Shown in pieces: positions 9,116-16,952 of a stretch of DNA of 64,000 nucleotides. The stretch is from Desulfoluna limicola. GTDB taxonomy: Bacteria > Desulfobacterota > Desulfobacteria > Desulfobacterales > Desulfolunaceae. How positions within the stretch are numbered: position 1 is the first letter of the stretch; each line of letters begins with the position of its first letter. Both the position numbers and the translations under genes were made by a program. Where the stretch lies: contig NZ_AP024488.1 of NCBI RefSeq assembly GCF_021654575.1, forward strand, positions 434,001 to 498,000, given 5' to 3'. A model generated the notes under the pieces. The model saw only the letters and a program-made list of their open reading frames with translations, had not been told where the DNA came from and did no database searches.

Positions 9116-9365
9116 TGGCTCCGTAAGTGGATAGCCGATAGCAGGCATGCCACGGTGACGTGCTCCGCTCCGACACGAGGTGCCGGAACGGAGCAGGGCT
9201 CAAACCGGCTTCATTTGCGCTCTTGAGCCTTCATGATGTCACATCCCACGGGGGAGAGATCGGAGCCGGCGTCCAATGTGCGGTTTATGTTCCATGGCTA
9301 TTGGCCCGGCCACGATGGTCCTTGTCGGGTCCAACCCCCGTCGCCTTTTTCCGGGCGGCACCGGA

Positions 9366-9391
9366 GGCGAAGCGTGGTGACTCGCTTCGCT
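9366..9391. other. Short hairpin before the bifunctional-nuclease gene
   Basis: GCGAAGCG and CGCTTCGC pair around TGGTGACT just before the AAAGGGAGG ribosome site of the next gene. There is no T-run, so it may be a processing or stability element; this is an inference. Confidence 0.35.
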
Positions 9392-9407
9392 TAAAGGGAG
9401 GTGAACC

Positions 9408-9905
9408 ATGACGCATGAAATGACCATTGCCTCTATTTCAATGGATCAGAACACCCGAACCCCGGTTCTGGTGCTCAAGTCCGAGAAGGATGGAAGCCTT
9501 CTTCCCATTTGGATCGGGATCATGGAGGCCTCATCCATCGTTTTCGCCATCCAGAACACCCCCAATGAACGCCCCCTCACCCACGATCTCTTTCGGCAGT
9601 ACCTCGAGCAGACCGCCACCGTTGTGGAACAGGTGGTGGTGTGTGACCTCGTGAACAATACCTACCACGCCCGTATCGTTTTTGCCGCCGGTGAGTCTCG
9701 TTTTGAACTTGACTCGCGCCCCAGTGACGCCATCGCCATGGCTGTCCGGTTCAATGCCCCTATTTTTGTTGAAGAGAGTGTGCTCGAGCGATCGCGAAGG
9801 GTGGAGGAGCCCGTGGAAGTCGTTGATGAGAGCAGCGAGGGCAAGCGCTGGGCTGAATACCTTGAAGGGTTGGATCCCGAAGACTTTGGAAAATACAAGG
9901 TGTGA
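9408..9905 (+). CDS. Bifunctional nuclease-family protein (DUF151/BFN domain)
   Basis: 165 aa. The BFN domain covers about residues 5-130, with the typical VLVLKSEKDGSLLPIWIGI, the middle segment LTHDLFRQYLE and the signature SRPSDAIAMAVRFNAPIFVEE. Characterised relatives include plant BBD nucleases with DNase and RNase activity; bacterial members are mostly uncharacterised. Start ATG with an ideal AAAGGGAGG site. The miaB - BFN - PHP order recurs in Desulfobacterota as I remember it, which suggests a conserved neighbourhood linked to tRNA or nucleic-acid turnover. The acidic tail (about 128-165) is variable in the family. Confidence 0.88.
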   Translation: MTHEMTIASISMDQNTRTPVLVLKSEKDGSLLPIWIGIMEASSIVFAIQNTPNERPLTHDLFRQYLEQTATVVEQVVVCDLVNNTYHARIVFAAGESRFELDSRPSDAIAMAVRFNAPIFVEESVLERSRRVEEPVEVVDESSEGKRWAEYLEGLDPEDFGKYKV

Positions 9906-9908
9906 CAA

Positions 9909-9953
9909 GGGCGGCAAAGCCACTTTGGCTTCAAGCACCCTGGCCGCCTGAGG
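9909..9953 (-). repeat. Head repeat unit, GGCAAAGCCACTTTGGC version
   Basis: Begins four bases after the BFN stop. Stem AAGCCA-CT-TTGGCTT, then CACCCTGGCCGCCTGAGG, a head variant in inverted orientation facing the PHP gene. The same stem module recurs in the unit at 21475. Confidence 0.6.
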
Positions 9954-10076
9954 TAAATCTGAACCGTTACGTTTTTTCATGAAATGGCGTTCCTGACGTG
10001 GTATGGGTATCCTGTTTCCCTGCCTGACGATGCGGCAGGGGGAGAACCCATTTCCCGCGAAAGGAGCCTTGCGACC

Positions 10077-10721
10077 ATGATTGACCTTCACTCTCACACC
10101 TTTTTCAGCGACGGAGCCTTGGTGGCCTCGGAACTTGCCAGACGGGCCGAGGCCAAGGGGCTCACTGCTCTTGGACTCACCGATCACGGTGATCTCTCCA
10201 ATATCGATTTTATCGTCCCCCGGCTTGTGGCCGTGGCGGATAAGCTCAATGAGGTGATGGAACTTGAAGTGGTTCCCGGCATTGAACTGACCCACATGCC
10301 TCCGGCGCATATTGCCGAAGGGGCTGCCCTTGCACGAAGCCTCGGGGCCCGTGTTGTCATCGTGCACGGAGAGACGGTCGTGGAACCCGTGGCTCCGGGA
10401 ACCAACCGAGCCGCCATTGAAGCGGGGGTGGATGTTCTTGCGCATCCCGGCCTGATCACCGATGAGGAGGCTGCCCTGGCTGCCGCCAAAGGGGTCCTTC
10501 TGGAGATCACTGCCCGGGGCGGGCACAGCCTCACCAATGGCCACGTGGCCAAGGCGGCTCTCGCTGCGGGTGCTTCCATGGTTCTCAACACCGATTCCCA
10601 TTCCCCCGGAGACCTGATTGACAGCGCCTTTGCCAGAAAGGTTGTTGTGGGGGCAGGGCTTCCGGTGGATACCTTTGAGATCATGCAAGCCAATGCCAGG
10701 GTGTTTCTCCGGAGGCCGTAG
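10077..10721 (+). CDS. PHP-domain phosphoesterase, histidinol-phosphatase-like
   Basis: 214 aa. All PHP metal motifs are present in order: MIDLHSHTFFSDG (HxH), LTDHGDLSN, GIELTH, VIVHGE, DVLAHPG and NTDSHSPGD. Members hydrolyse phosphoester bonds using a trinuclear metal centre; the substrate cannot be read from sequence. I chose the ATG at 10077 because the protein then begins exactly at the first motif and GAAAGGAG lies upstream; an in-frame ATG at 9984 would add 31 unconserved residues. Probably the last gene of the miaB-BFN-PHP group. Full-length HisK is longer, so a role in histidine synthesis is not assured. Confidence 0.85.
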   Translation: MIDLHSHTFFSDGALVASELARRAEAKGLTALGLTDHGDLSNIDFIVPRLVAVADKLNEVMELEVVPGIELTHMPPAHIAEGAALARSLGARVVIVHGETVVEPVAPGTNRAAIEAGVDVLAHPGLITDEEAALAAAKGVLLEITARGGHSLTNGHVAKAALAAGASMVLNTDSHSPGDLIDSAFARKVVVGAGLPVDTFEIMQANARVFLRRP

Positions 10722-11019
10722 CGTGCCCTTGAGGGCTCCTCAGGCCGGGGGCTGTGGAGCGTTTGGCGCTGCCGAAAATGTCGGTGCAGGGTCGACGTGT
10801 CAGCCCATGCTCTTTTACCGGTGTGAGCACCCAAAACCCACGACGTGTTGAGACGGTTCGTTGGTTTTTTGCGTGCCTGTGACGTATTCCCTTTGATTTT
10901 AATATGTTTTTGTGGGATATTTTTTATGTATGCCAAGGGAAACATTGATTATGTGAGAGGCTGGGTGACGTTTATAATATAAATGATTGTTCAACGTTGT
11001 TTTGTGCAACGGGGTGAGC

Positions 11020-11415
11020 ATGGTAGCACTTCTCGTTATCGATGATGATAAGACCCTCCTGAATCTTTATCACCAGATGCTTAAACGCCAGGGATACCGA
11101 GTCCACACTGCAGACAGTGGGGAGAAGGGGATCCGTATGTTCGAAAACGGCGATTATGCTCTGGTGATTACGGATCTCGTGATGGGTGGGATGGACGGCA
11201 ACTGCGTGGCCGATTATATCAGGCAATCGGAAAAAGGGGTGGTTCCCATTATCGGGATTTCCGGAACGCCCTGGAAGGCCCATGTCCGTCATTTTGACGC
11301 CGTCATGGCCAAGCCGGTCTCCATGAAGGACCTCGTCGCCAGCATCAGGCTTCTGGTGGGGTGCTCTTCGGAAGGGGGCGCCCCCCTTGGAGTGAGGCAG
11401 GCAGTGCAGCCTTGA
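11020..11415 (+). CDS. Single-domain response regulator (CheY-like)
   Basis: 131 aa, receiver domain only. Acidic pair in LLVIDDDKTLLN, phosphoacceptor Asp in VITDLVMGGMDG (about residue 53), Ser/Thr switch in GISGT and the conserved Lys in VMAKPVS. Start ATG 11020 follows GGGGTGA; GTG at 11014 is an alternative. With no output domain it must act by protein contact or phosphorelay. No kinase is adjacent, so its partner is unknown. The C-terminal 20 residues are outside the fold. A strong terminator follows. Confidence 0.88.
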   Translation: MVALLVIDDDKTLLNLYHQMLKRQGYRVHTADSGEKGIRMFENGDYALVITDLVMGGMDGNCVADYIRQSEKGVVPIIGISGTPWKAHVRHFDAVMAKPVSMKDLVASIRLLVGCSSEGGAPLGVRQAVQP

Positions 11416-11445
11416 GTCCCGGGTTTGACTGCGCAGAAGAAAAAA

Positions 11446-11494
11446 CGGGACATACGCCGCGGTGTGAATCCGCGGCATAGGTCCCGTCTTTTGA
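11446..11494 (+). terminator. Intrinsic terminator after the receiver gene
   Basis: ACGGGAC...GCCGCGG pairs with CCGCGGC...GTCCCGT around TGTGAAT, followed by CTTTT and preceded by an A-run, so it can work in both directions. Confidence 0.85.
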
Positions 11495-11512
11495 GGGTGA
11501 ATCGATGATACG

Positions 11513-11544
11513 GCCCTGCACCACTGGTGCGGGGCTTTTTTTTA
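11513..11544 (+). terminator. Second intrinsic terminator
   Basis: GCCCTGCACC-ACT-GGTGCGGGGC followed by eight T. It lies just past the 3' end of the converging fusion gene and backs up the preceding terminator. Confidence 0.75.
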
Positions 11545-11551
11545 TTCAGGA

Positions 11552-12958
11552 TCAGGCGGCCCCGGAAGCAGCTGCGCCCCGGCCAGTGGCCTTGTCGGCA
11601 AAGCGTCGGTCCACAAATTTGTTGAGGTCGATGAGCTTGCCGATACCCATATCGTGGTACATGTAGTTCTGGATTGTTTCCAGATCTTCGATGGATGGGT
11701 ACAGGTCGTTCATGGTGATGCCGTTTTTCTGGCTGAGCACCTGGAGAAGAACCGGGAGGGACAGTCCCATTTTTCCTTCGGGGTCGAGGAAGGAGAGGGC
11801 AATTTCTGCGGCGCCTTTGCGGTCCTCGGAGACAAAGCGGCCGGCCTTGACGAGAAGGTCTGTCAGCTCCTGAACGGCATCGGGAGCAGCGTTGATGAGC
11901 TCCTGACGCAGGGCCACAACACAGCAGGGGTGATCGGGCCACATGCTGCCGGAGGCGAACTCCATGGAGCCGAGACCGGAAGAGGCGGCACGGGTACAGA
12001 TGGGTTCGGCCACGATGAAGCCCCCAACGGACTCGTCCTCTTTCATGATGGGGGGCATCTTGACCGGGGGGACCACTTCAAATCGGACGTTGATGGCCTT
12101 CTGGCCTGGTACGCCGGGCTTGAGCCCCAAGCCGGTGAGGTATTTATGGGCCAGCATGTTGTGGATGGACATTTTGTGGGGGATGTTCACAACCTTGTAC
12201 TTGTAGAAGCTCTCCTTGTCGGTGTAGGGGCCTTCTTCATACCGGGAGCTGCGGACAAACCCACTGCCGTTTTTATGGGCAAAAAGAACAAGGCGGATGG
12301 GCACATTGTAGGCGAACAGGTCCATGGCGATGGGGGCCAGCACCAAGGCGCCGGACACGTCGCCGTTTTCCAGCTTTTCCTGGACGGGGTTCCATCCGGG
12401 AAGGCGCTCGGTCTCCAGGATGAATCGATCGGGGTTCACCTCGCCCTTGTCAATCCAGTGCTTGAGAATACCCAGTGCGAGGTGGTCGGTGATCTGGATG
12501 TGTCCGAGGCGGATCACCACCTTTCCGTCACGCGTTTCAGGGGTATAGCTCCCTGCGGTATGGATCTCTTCCTTGGGGCTGAACGCTTTTTCGATGGCCG
12601 ATTTGAGCTCCACCTCGTCGAAGGGCTTGGGAACGTGCCCGTTGCTTCCGGCGTTTCTGGCGGTCTCCTGCTGGGTCTTGTCACCCTGGGCGGTGGCCAT
12701 GATCAAGGGGATGTGCTTGAAGGCCTCTCGTTTGCGGACCTCGATCAAGAGCTCCAGGCCGTCCATTTTGGGCATGTTCCAGTCGCTGATAATAAGGTCA
12801 AACGGCCCTTCGTTCTCGAGCTTGTCCAGGGCGTCCAACCCGTTCACCGCCAGGGTGATCCGTGTAAAGCCCGCTTTCTCAAGATACTGCCGGAACATTA
12901 CACGCATCGTTCCGGAGTCATCCACTGCCAATATGTTCATATCCATGTCAATAGACAT
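11552..12958 (-). CDS. Receiver domain fused to a cytoplasmic solute-binding-protein-like domain
   Basis: 468 aa. Residues 1-125 are a complete receiver domain (ILAVDDSGTMR; phosphoacceptor Asp in LIISDWNMPKMDG; Lys in VPKPFDE). Residues about 145-440 resemble the CmpA/NrtA/SsuA binding-protein fold (VIRLGHIQITDHLALGILKH, GDVSGALVLAPIAMDLF, GGFIVAEPICTRA, HPCCVVALRQE). There is no signal peptide or membrane helix, so the binding domain must sit in the cytoplasm, as in the nitrate sensor NasS. ATG 12958 follows AAGGAGACAT; an upstream in-frame start adds nine residues and is less likely. My inference is that ligand binding and phosphorylation are integrated in one protein. The ligand is unknown. 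A related stand-alone binding protein lies 200 bases upstream on the same strand. Confidence 0.8.
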   Translation of the reverse strand: MSIDMDMNILAVDDSGTMRVMFRQYLEKAGFTRITLAVNGLDALDKLENEGPFDLIISDWNMPKMDGLELLIEVRKREAFKHIPLIMATAQGDKTQQETARNAGSNGHVPKPFDEVELKSAIEKAFSPKEEIHTAGSYTPETRDGKVVIRLGHIQITDHLALGILKHWIDKGEVNPDRFILETERLPGWNPVQEKLENGDVSGALVLAPIAMDLFAYNVPIRLVLFAHKNGSGFVRSSRYEEGPYTDKESFYKYKVVNIPHKMSIHNMLAHKYLTGLGLKPGVPGQKAINVRFEVVPPVKMPPIMKEDESVGGFIVAEPICTRAASSGLGSMEFASGSMWPDHPCCVVALRQELINAAPDAVQELTDLLVKAGRFVSEDRKGAAEIALSFLDPEGKMGLSLPVLLQVLSQKNGITMNDLYPSIEDLETIQNYMYHDMGIGKLIDLNKFVDRRFADKATGRGAAASGAA

Positions 12959-13158
12959 ATATGTCTCCTTTTCCAACCAAACCACGTCAACTTTTTTCTA
13001 TTAACATCGTCATATTGACGAGAATGTTTAACCCTTTTTTTGGGGGGACGGCAAAAATGATGGTGGAAAAAATGGGGAGACGATGGTTTGGCCTGAATCT
13101 TTCACCGAGGATCCGGTAGGCACCATAGAAGGAACGGGGTGGGGAGGGGGGGCTCGGG

Positions 13159-13935
13159 TTACAGGAGGGAGGCGATCATGGGGGAGAGCTGCTGGCTGTC
13201 CAGGTACCGGCCCGTGGTGAGAAAATCCGCCCGGCAGGGGGGCAGGAGTTGTGGTGCGTGCGCCGAGGGGGCCTCACTTGAAGGGGGGCTGGTGAGGTGG
13301 TCTGCCAGGTTGTCGAGAAGTTCTTTGCGGGCGGGGTCCTCGGTGTTGCGGACCACGAGAACCGCTCCGGTGTATTCAGGCCAGAGGTCCCGGCAGTGAA
13401 CGAGCTGAGAGGCCTCGTCTTCACGCAGCACCTCGGAAAGGGCTGGCTCCTCGAGCACCGCCGCACCGATGGAGCCGTCGGGATTGTGCCTGAGGGCATC
13501 GGGGATAAGGTCATGGGCCATCTGCTCGGCCAGGATTTCGTCAGGTCCCGCGTCGGGGCTTAAGGAAAGACCGCACTCCTGGAAGAGACGGTGGGCAAGG
13601 AGGTATTCCATGGAGCCGATGCAGGAGAAGAGGACGCGCTTTCCGGCAAGGTCGCGGAAATCGGAGAGGGGGGAGGCTCCGGGGGTGACGAGGGCGCTTC
13701 CCGTGTTTTGAATGGAGGCGAGAACGCAGATCCCTTTCTGCCACCGGGCCAGAACGTGTGCAAAGGGAAGGGGGAGGAGACCTCCATCGAGCCATCCTTT
13801 GAGGATTCCTCTGGCAATACGCCTTGTGCTGCCTGTTTTTACGGGGTGAAGATGGGCGGAGAGGAACGGGTCTTGCCGGCACCGTTCGAACAGCGACATG
13901 TGGGATGAGAGGTTGAGATATCCGATTTGAAGCAC
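13159..13935 (-). CDS. Cytoplasmic solute-binding-protein-like protein (NMT1/CmpA type)
   Basis: 258 aa with no signal peptide. LQIGYLNLSSHMSLFERCRQ resembles the first strand of SsuA/ThiY/NMT1-type binding proteins, and AGKRVLFSCIGSMEYLLAHR the second-lobe entry with its hinge helix. GLLPLPFAHVLARWQKGICVLAS parallels the GALVLAPIAMDLF segment of the neighbouring fusion protein, so the two are probably paralogs. The start is GTG at 13935 with GAGAGGGG close by. The same strand and order suggest co-expression with the fusion gene, though 200 bases separate them. Alternatives: a chorismate-dehydratase (MqnA)-like enzyme has the same fold, so a menaquinone-pathway role cannot be dismissed. Confidence 0.6.
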   Translation of the reverse strand: MLQIGYLNLSSHMSLFERCRQDPFLSAHLHPVKTGSTRRIARGILKGWLDGGLLPLPFAHVLARWQKGICVLASIQNTGSALVTPGASPLSDFRDLAGKRVLFSCIGSMEYLLAHRLFQECGLSLSPDAGPDEILAEQMAHDLIPDALRHNPDGSIGAAVLEEPALSEVLREDEASQLVHCRDLWPEYTGAVLVVRNTEDPARKELLDNLADHLTSPPSSEAPSAHAPQLLPPCRADFLTTGRYLDSQQLSPMIASLL

Positions 13936-13964
13936 TGGCCCCTCTCTTAATTAAGGTGTACTGT

Positions 13965-13998
13965 TAAAAAAGGCGAAGGCGACGGGCTTCGGCTTTTT
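13965..13998. terminator. Bidirectional terminator-like hairpin in the divergent gap
   Basis: AAAAAGGCGAAG and CTTCGGCTTTTT pair with one mismatch around GCGACGGG. It lies between two divergent genes, so it would act as a leader attenuator or block readthrough rather than end a known gene. Confidence 0.5.
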
Positions 13999-14230
13999 CA
14001 TTGTTTGAGGTGCCTTGCATGACAGGCAGTTCACTGGAAATGGGTTAACATTGTTGATCTCTTTTTTCAAGTGTGGTTTTGTGAAGGGAATCCACAAGGA
14101 AGGGGACGGGGTTCCCGATAACGTGCCAGGCCTTCGAACGGGCTGGTGAAGGTGTGGGTTTTTCCGTACATTCGGTCTTTAAACCGTGGAACCTGAGGGC
14201 CTCGGGATGAATGAGCATCAAAGAGGAACC

Positions 14231-14545
14231 ATGATCGCAGCAGATCCCATTGAGATACAAACCGGTGAAGAGGCCATGGCCGATCGGGTACGTGAAGGGT
14301 TGGATCGTGATGCGCTGGAGGAGCTTCTGGCCCGTGGTCTCTCGTTGACCTCCTTTGAGGTGGGGGACGTCTCAGTCGCCGCTCACAAAGGCGAGCCGGT
14401 CTTTAAGGTGGACCTCGTCCTTGAGGTGGAAAGCTCTGTCACCGTAGAACTGGGGTTGCCCCACCTCTGCCGGGACAAAGAGGAGCTGGCCCTTCGAAGC
14501 CGGCGTTTCTGGAGGGGCCTGAAAAAGAGCTGCAAGGAAGGTTGA
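14231..14545 (+). CDS. Small acidic protein of unknown function
   Basis: 104 aa. Not recognised. The sequence (EEAMADRVREGLDRDALEEL, then FKVDLVLEVESSVTVELGLP) suggests one helix followed by beta strands. I chose ATG 14231 because AAGAGGA lies directly upstream; a GTG at 14186 and an ATG at 14207 are in frame but lack sites. It is 241 bases upstream of purB on the same strand. No motif, signal peptide or membrane segment. Confidence 0.55.
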   Translation: MIAADPIEIQTGEEAMADRVREGLDRDALEELLARGLSLTSFEVGDVSVAAHKGEPVFKVDLVLEVESSVTVELGLPHLCRDKEELALRSRRFWRGLKKSCKEG

Positions 14546-14785
14546 TGCCTTGCCAATGCACCACGGGGGACCCACCTGTTCCCCCACAGATTGCCCCCAG
14601 TCCTTGGAAACCGGTTGTCTCATCCCGGCATCATGTGATAGGACTTCCCGCGTAATCCCCCGGTATCTGACTCGAAACAATAAGATGATCCAGTCAAAGA
14701 GACATGCCGCCCATGGACTGTTCCATGGCCGCGATGATTTGATCGGACATTTTTCAATAACCAAACCACAACAGGACTACTGACC

Positions 14786-16153
14786 ATGGATCAAGTGAAG
14801 GCCCTTACCGTTCTTGACGGCAGGTACAAGCGACTTACCGAATCGCTTCGGGATATCTTTTCGGAATACGGACTGATTCGTCATCGTGTGCTGGTGGAGG
14901 CCAGGTGGCTGGAATTCATCATCGATGACCTCGGCTTTGCCGCGCCTGAAGGCGACTGGAAAGAGGCCGTCCGCGAGATCGCCGACACCTTCAGCGAGGA
15001 TGGAGCCCTGCGCGTTAAGGAGATCGAACGCACCACCAACCACGACGTGAAAGCGGTGGAGTACTACATCAAGGAGAAGCTGGACGAGAAGAACCTCTCC
15101 GCCATCCGCGAGTGGACCCATTTTGCCTGCACCTCGGACGACATCAACAACACCGCCTACGCCCTGATGATTGAAAAAGGGCGCAAAGAGGTGCTTGCTG
15201 TCATGGAAGAGCTGGTTACGGACGTGGAGACCATGGCAAAAACCTGGCGCGACAAACCCATGATGTCCCGCACCCACGGCCAGCCCGCCACCCCCACCAC
15301 CGTGGGCAAAGAGATGGTGAACTTTGCCTGGCGTATCCGCAGGGAGATGAAGCACCTGGCTGCAGTGGACATCGGAGCCAAGATGAACGGTGCCACCGGT
15401 GGGTACAACGCCCACACCGCCGCCTTCCCGGATGTGGACTGGATTGCCGCAGGGGAGCGCTTCGTGCGCGACTACCTGAAGGTAAGTCCCCTCTACTACA
15501 CCACCCAGATTAACCCCAACAGCTATATTGCCGAAGCCCTGCACTCCATGGTGCGTGCCGCGTCCATCATCATTGATCTGGACCGCGACATGTGGGGATA
15601 CGTCTCCCTCGGTTACTTCAAGCAGAAGACCAAGGCGGGTGAGGTGGGCTCCTCCACCATGCCCCACAAGGTCAACCCCATTGACTTTGAAAACAGCGAA
15701 GGGAACCTGGGGGTTGCCATTTCCATGATGGATCACCTCGCCGTGAAGCTCCTCAACTCCCGATTCCAGAGAGACCTCACGGACAGCACCGTGCTTCGGA
15801 ACATGGGCGCGCTCTTCGGGTACGTCATCATCGGCTTCAAAAATACCATCAAAGGCCTTGGCAAGATGGAACTCAACGAAGGGGCGATGCTTGCTGATCT
15901 TGATGGGAACCAGGAACTCCTGGCCGAGCCCATCCAGACCGTGATGCGCGTCTACGGCGAAGAGAACCCCTACGAGAAGCTCAAAGAACTGACACGCGGG
16001 GTTCGTATCACCGAGGCCGAGCTCGCAACCTTTATCGATTCCCTCGAAAAGGTCCCGGCAGAAGCCAAGGCACGTATGAAGGAGCTTACCCCCGCTCGCT
16101 ACGTGGGGCTTGCCGCAGAGCAGGTGGATCACTACTTCGCAGGCAAGAACTGA
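14786..16153 (+). CDS. purB: Adenylosuccinate lyase
   Basis: 455 aa, the length of the E. coli-type enzymes. The fumarase/aspartase-superfamily signature GSSTMPHKVNPIDFEN (about residue 291) carries the catalytic Ser loop; SRTHGQPATPTTVGKE (about 168) holds the general-acid His, and TSDDINNTAYAL (about 114) contacts substrate. It cleaves adenylosuccinate to AMP and SAICAR to AICAR, each releasing fumarate, in purine synthesis. ATG with AGGA about nine bases upstream. Probably monocistronic, with a strong terminator 20 bases after the stop. Confidence 0.97.
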   Translation: MDQVKALTVLDGRYKRLTESLRDIFSEYGLIRHRVLVEARWLEFIIDDLGFAAPEGDWKEAVREIADTFSEDGALRVKEIERTTNHDVKAVEYYIKEKLDEKNLSAIREWTHFACTSDDINNTAYALMIEKGRKEVLAVMEELVTDVETMAKTWRDKPMMSRTHGQPATPTTVGKEMVNFAWRIRREMKHLAAVDIGAKMNGATGGYNAHTAAFPDVDWIAAGERFVRDYLKVSPLYYTTQINPNSYIAEALHSMVRAASIIIDLDRDMWGYVSLGYFKQKTKAGEVGSSTMPHKVNPIDFENSEGNLGVAISMMDHLAVKLLNSRFQRDLTDSTVLRNMGALFGYVIIGFKNTIKGLGKMELNEGAMLADLDGNQELLAEPIQTVMRVYGEENPYEKLKELTRGVRITEAELATFIDSLEKVPAEAKARMKELTPARYVGLAAEQVDHYFAGKN

Positions 16154-16176
16154 TCCCGGCTCCACCGCACATCCTT

Positions 16177-16218
16177 AAAAAAAGCCCCCGCATCAAACGA
16201 TGCGGGGGCTTTTTTGTT
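16177..16218 (+). terminator. Intrinsic terminator after purB
   Basis: AGCCCCCGCATC-AAAC-GATGCGGGGGCT is a perfect 12-bp stem followed by TTTTTTGTTT, with an A-run before it. Confidence 0.95.
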
Positions 16219-16235
16219 TGTAATGATTCAACGAT

Positions 16236-16275
16236 GCCTCCGGCGGGCAGGGGATGATCCCCTGCACCCCATATG
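16236..16275 (+). repeat. Head repeat unit, GCAGGGG stem
   Basis: Head GCCTCCGGCGG then the perfect hairpin GCAGGGGATGATCCCCTGC (16247-16265) and ACCCC. Left bookend of the 16154-16952 gap, head facing purB. The rest of that 800-bp gap holds the two elements and the right bookend listed next, with no gene. Confidence 0.75.
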
Positions 16276-16517
16276 GCGAATGCGATACGGCTGGCACTAC
16301 GTTCAACGTTCTCGCGCCCGCATTCGCGTGGGGTGTATCGTTCTGCTTCGTGCGTTGCTATGCATGGGATTCATGTACTTCACTATCAACGCATGTATTG
16401 GTGCCCACTATTTTCCGCATAGGTCATACCTATCCGCGGTATGGTGGTCAGTGCCTCACTAAAGCCTGTCCATTAGAGGCACCAATTTCACCAATGTCCT
16501 TGGGATTACAGCGGCGC

Positions 16518-16634
16518 TGTAGGATGGGCACCCATGTTGGAAGAGGATATCGGGCTGCCGATATTTCGGTCAATATGATCAATGGCGGTTAATCGACCAA
16601 TGATGGGCACGCTTCGCGCTTTGCTCATCCTACA
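16518..16634. repeat. 117-bp palindrome-ended element
   Basis: Bounded by TGTAGGATG (16518-16526) and CATCCTACA (16626-16634). The right end continues inward as TGCTCATCC preceded by GGGCACGCTTCGCGCTTTG. This resembles, from memory, a GTAGGATGGGCAAAGCG-type repeat scattered in many proteobacterial genomes. It has no coding capacity and is probably a non-autonomous mobile element. Confidence 0.5.
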
Positions 16635-16750
16635 TGGCTCCAACAGTATCTACCGTAAAGGGCACGTGCTGCGCCAAAATCACACAGTGGTCCATTGGGT
16701 GTGGCTGAAAAGTGGATGGTAATCAGATGGCTTAAAGCGATTGTTGACAG

Positions 16751-16832
16751 GCGATGGAGGCCCTTGATTTATGGGGTGGAAGAGCCCCTGGACAATCACG
16801 CATTTAACGGTGCTGTTAATATCAACAACACC
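16751..16832. repeat. Dispersed 80-bp element, copy B
   Basis: Aligns with 7643-7720: GATGGAG, TTGATTTA, GCCCCT, GACAATCACGCATT and GTTAATATCAAC keep order and spacing. The palindromic left end seen in copy A is not intact here. Confidence 0.5.
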
Positions 16833-16852
16833 TGGGCAGCTTCCGCGTCTGC

Positions 16853-16947
16853 CATGGGCGCAGCCCATCAGTGAATGTGACGCGCCCGAGGAGCGAGGGC
16901 AAAGGAGCATTCGCGAACCCGGGGATGATCCCCTGGCCCCCGGAGGC
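16853..16947 (-). repeat. Head repeat unit (right bookend of the purB/regulator gap)
   Basis: GGGCGCAGCCCATCAGTGAATG...GAGCATTCGCGAAC, then GGGGATGATCCCC and inverted head CCCCGGAGGCC. The head lies a few bases past the stop of the sigma-54 regulator. Confidence 0.75.
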
Positions 16948-16952
16948 CGTCT

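Noticed and set aside
11654..13018. 454-codon plus-strand frame opposite the receiver/binding-protein fusion
   Set aside because: Gly/His/Val-rich shadow translation without motifs; the minus strand encodes a full receiver domain with a good ribosome site.
13965..13998. Read as the terminator of a plus-strand gene upstream
   Set aside because: No plus-strand gene lies to the left; kept only as a hairpin in a divergent gap.
14777..16165. 462-codon frame antisense to purB
   Set aside because: Shadow of purB; low-complexity composition and no start site.
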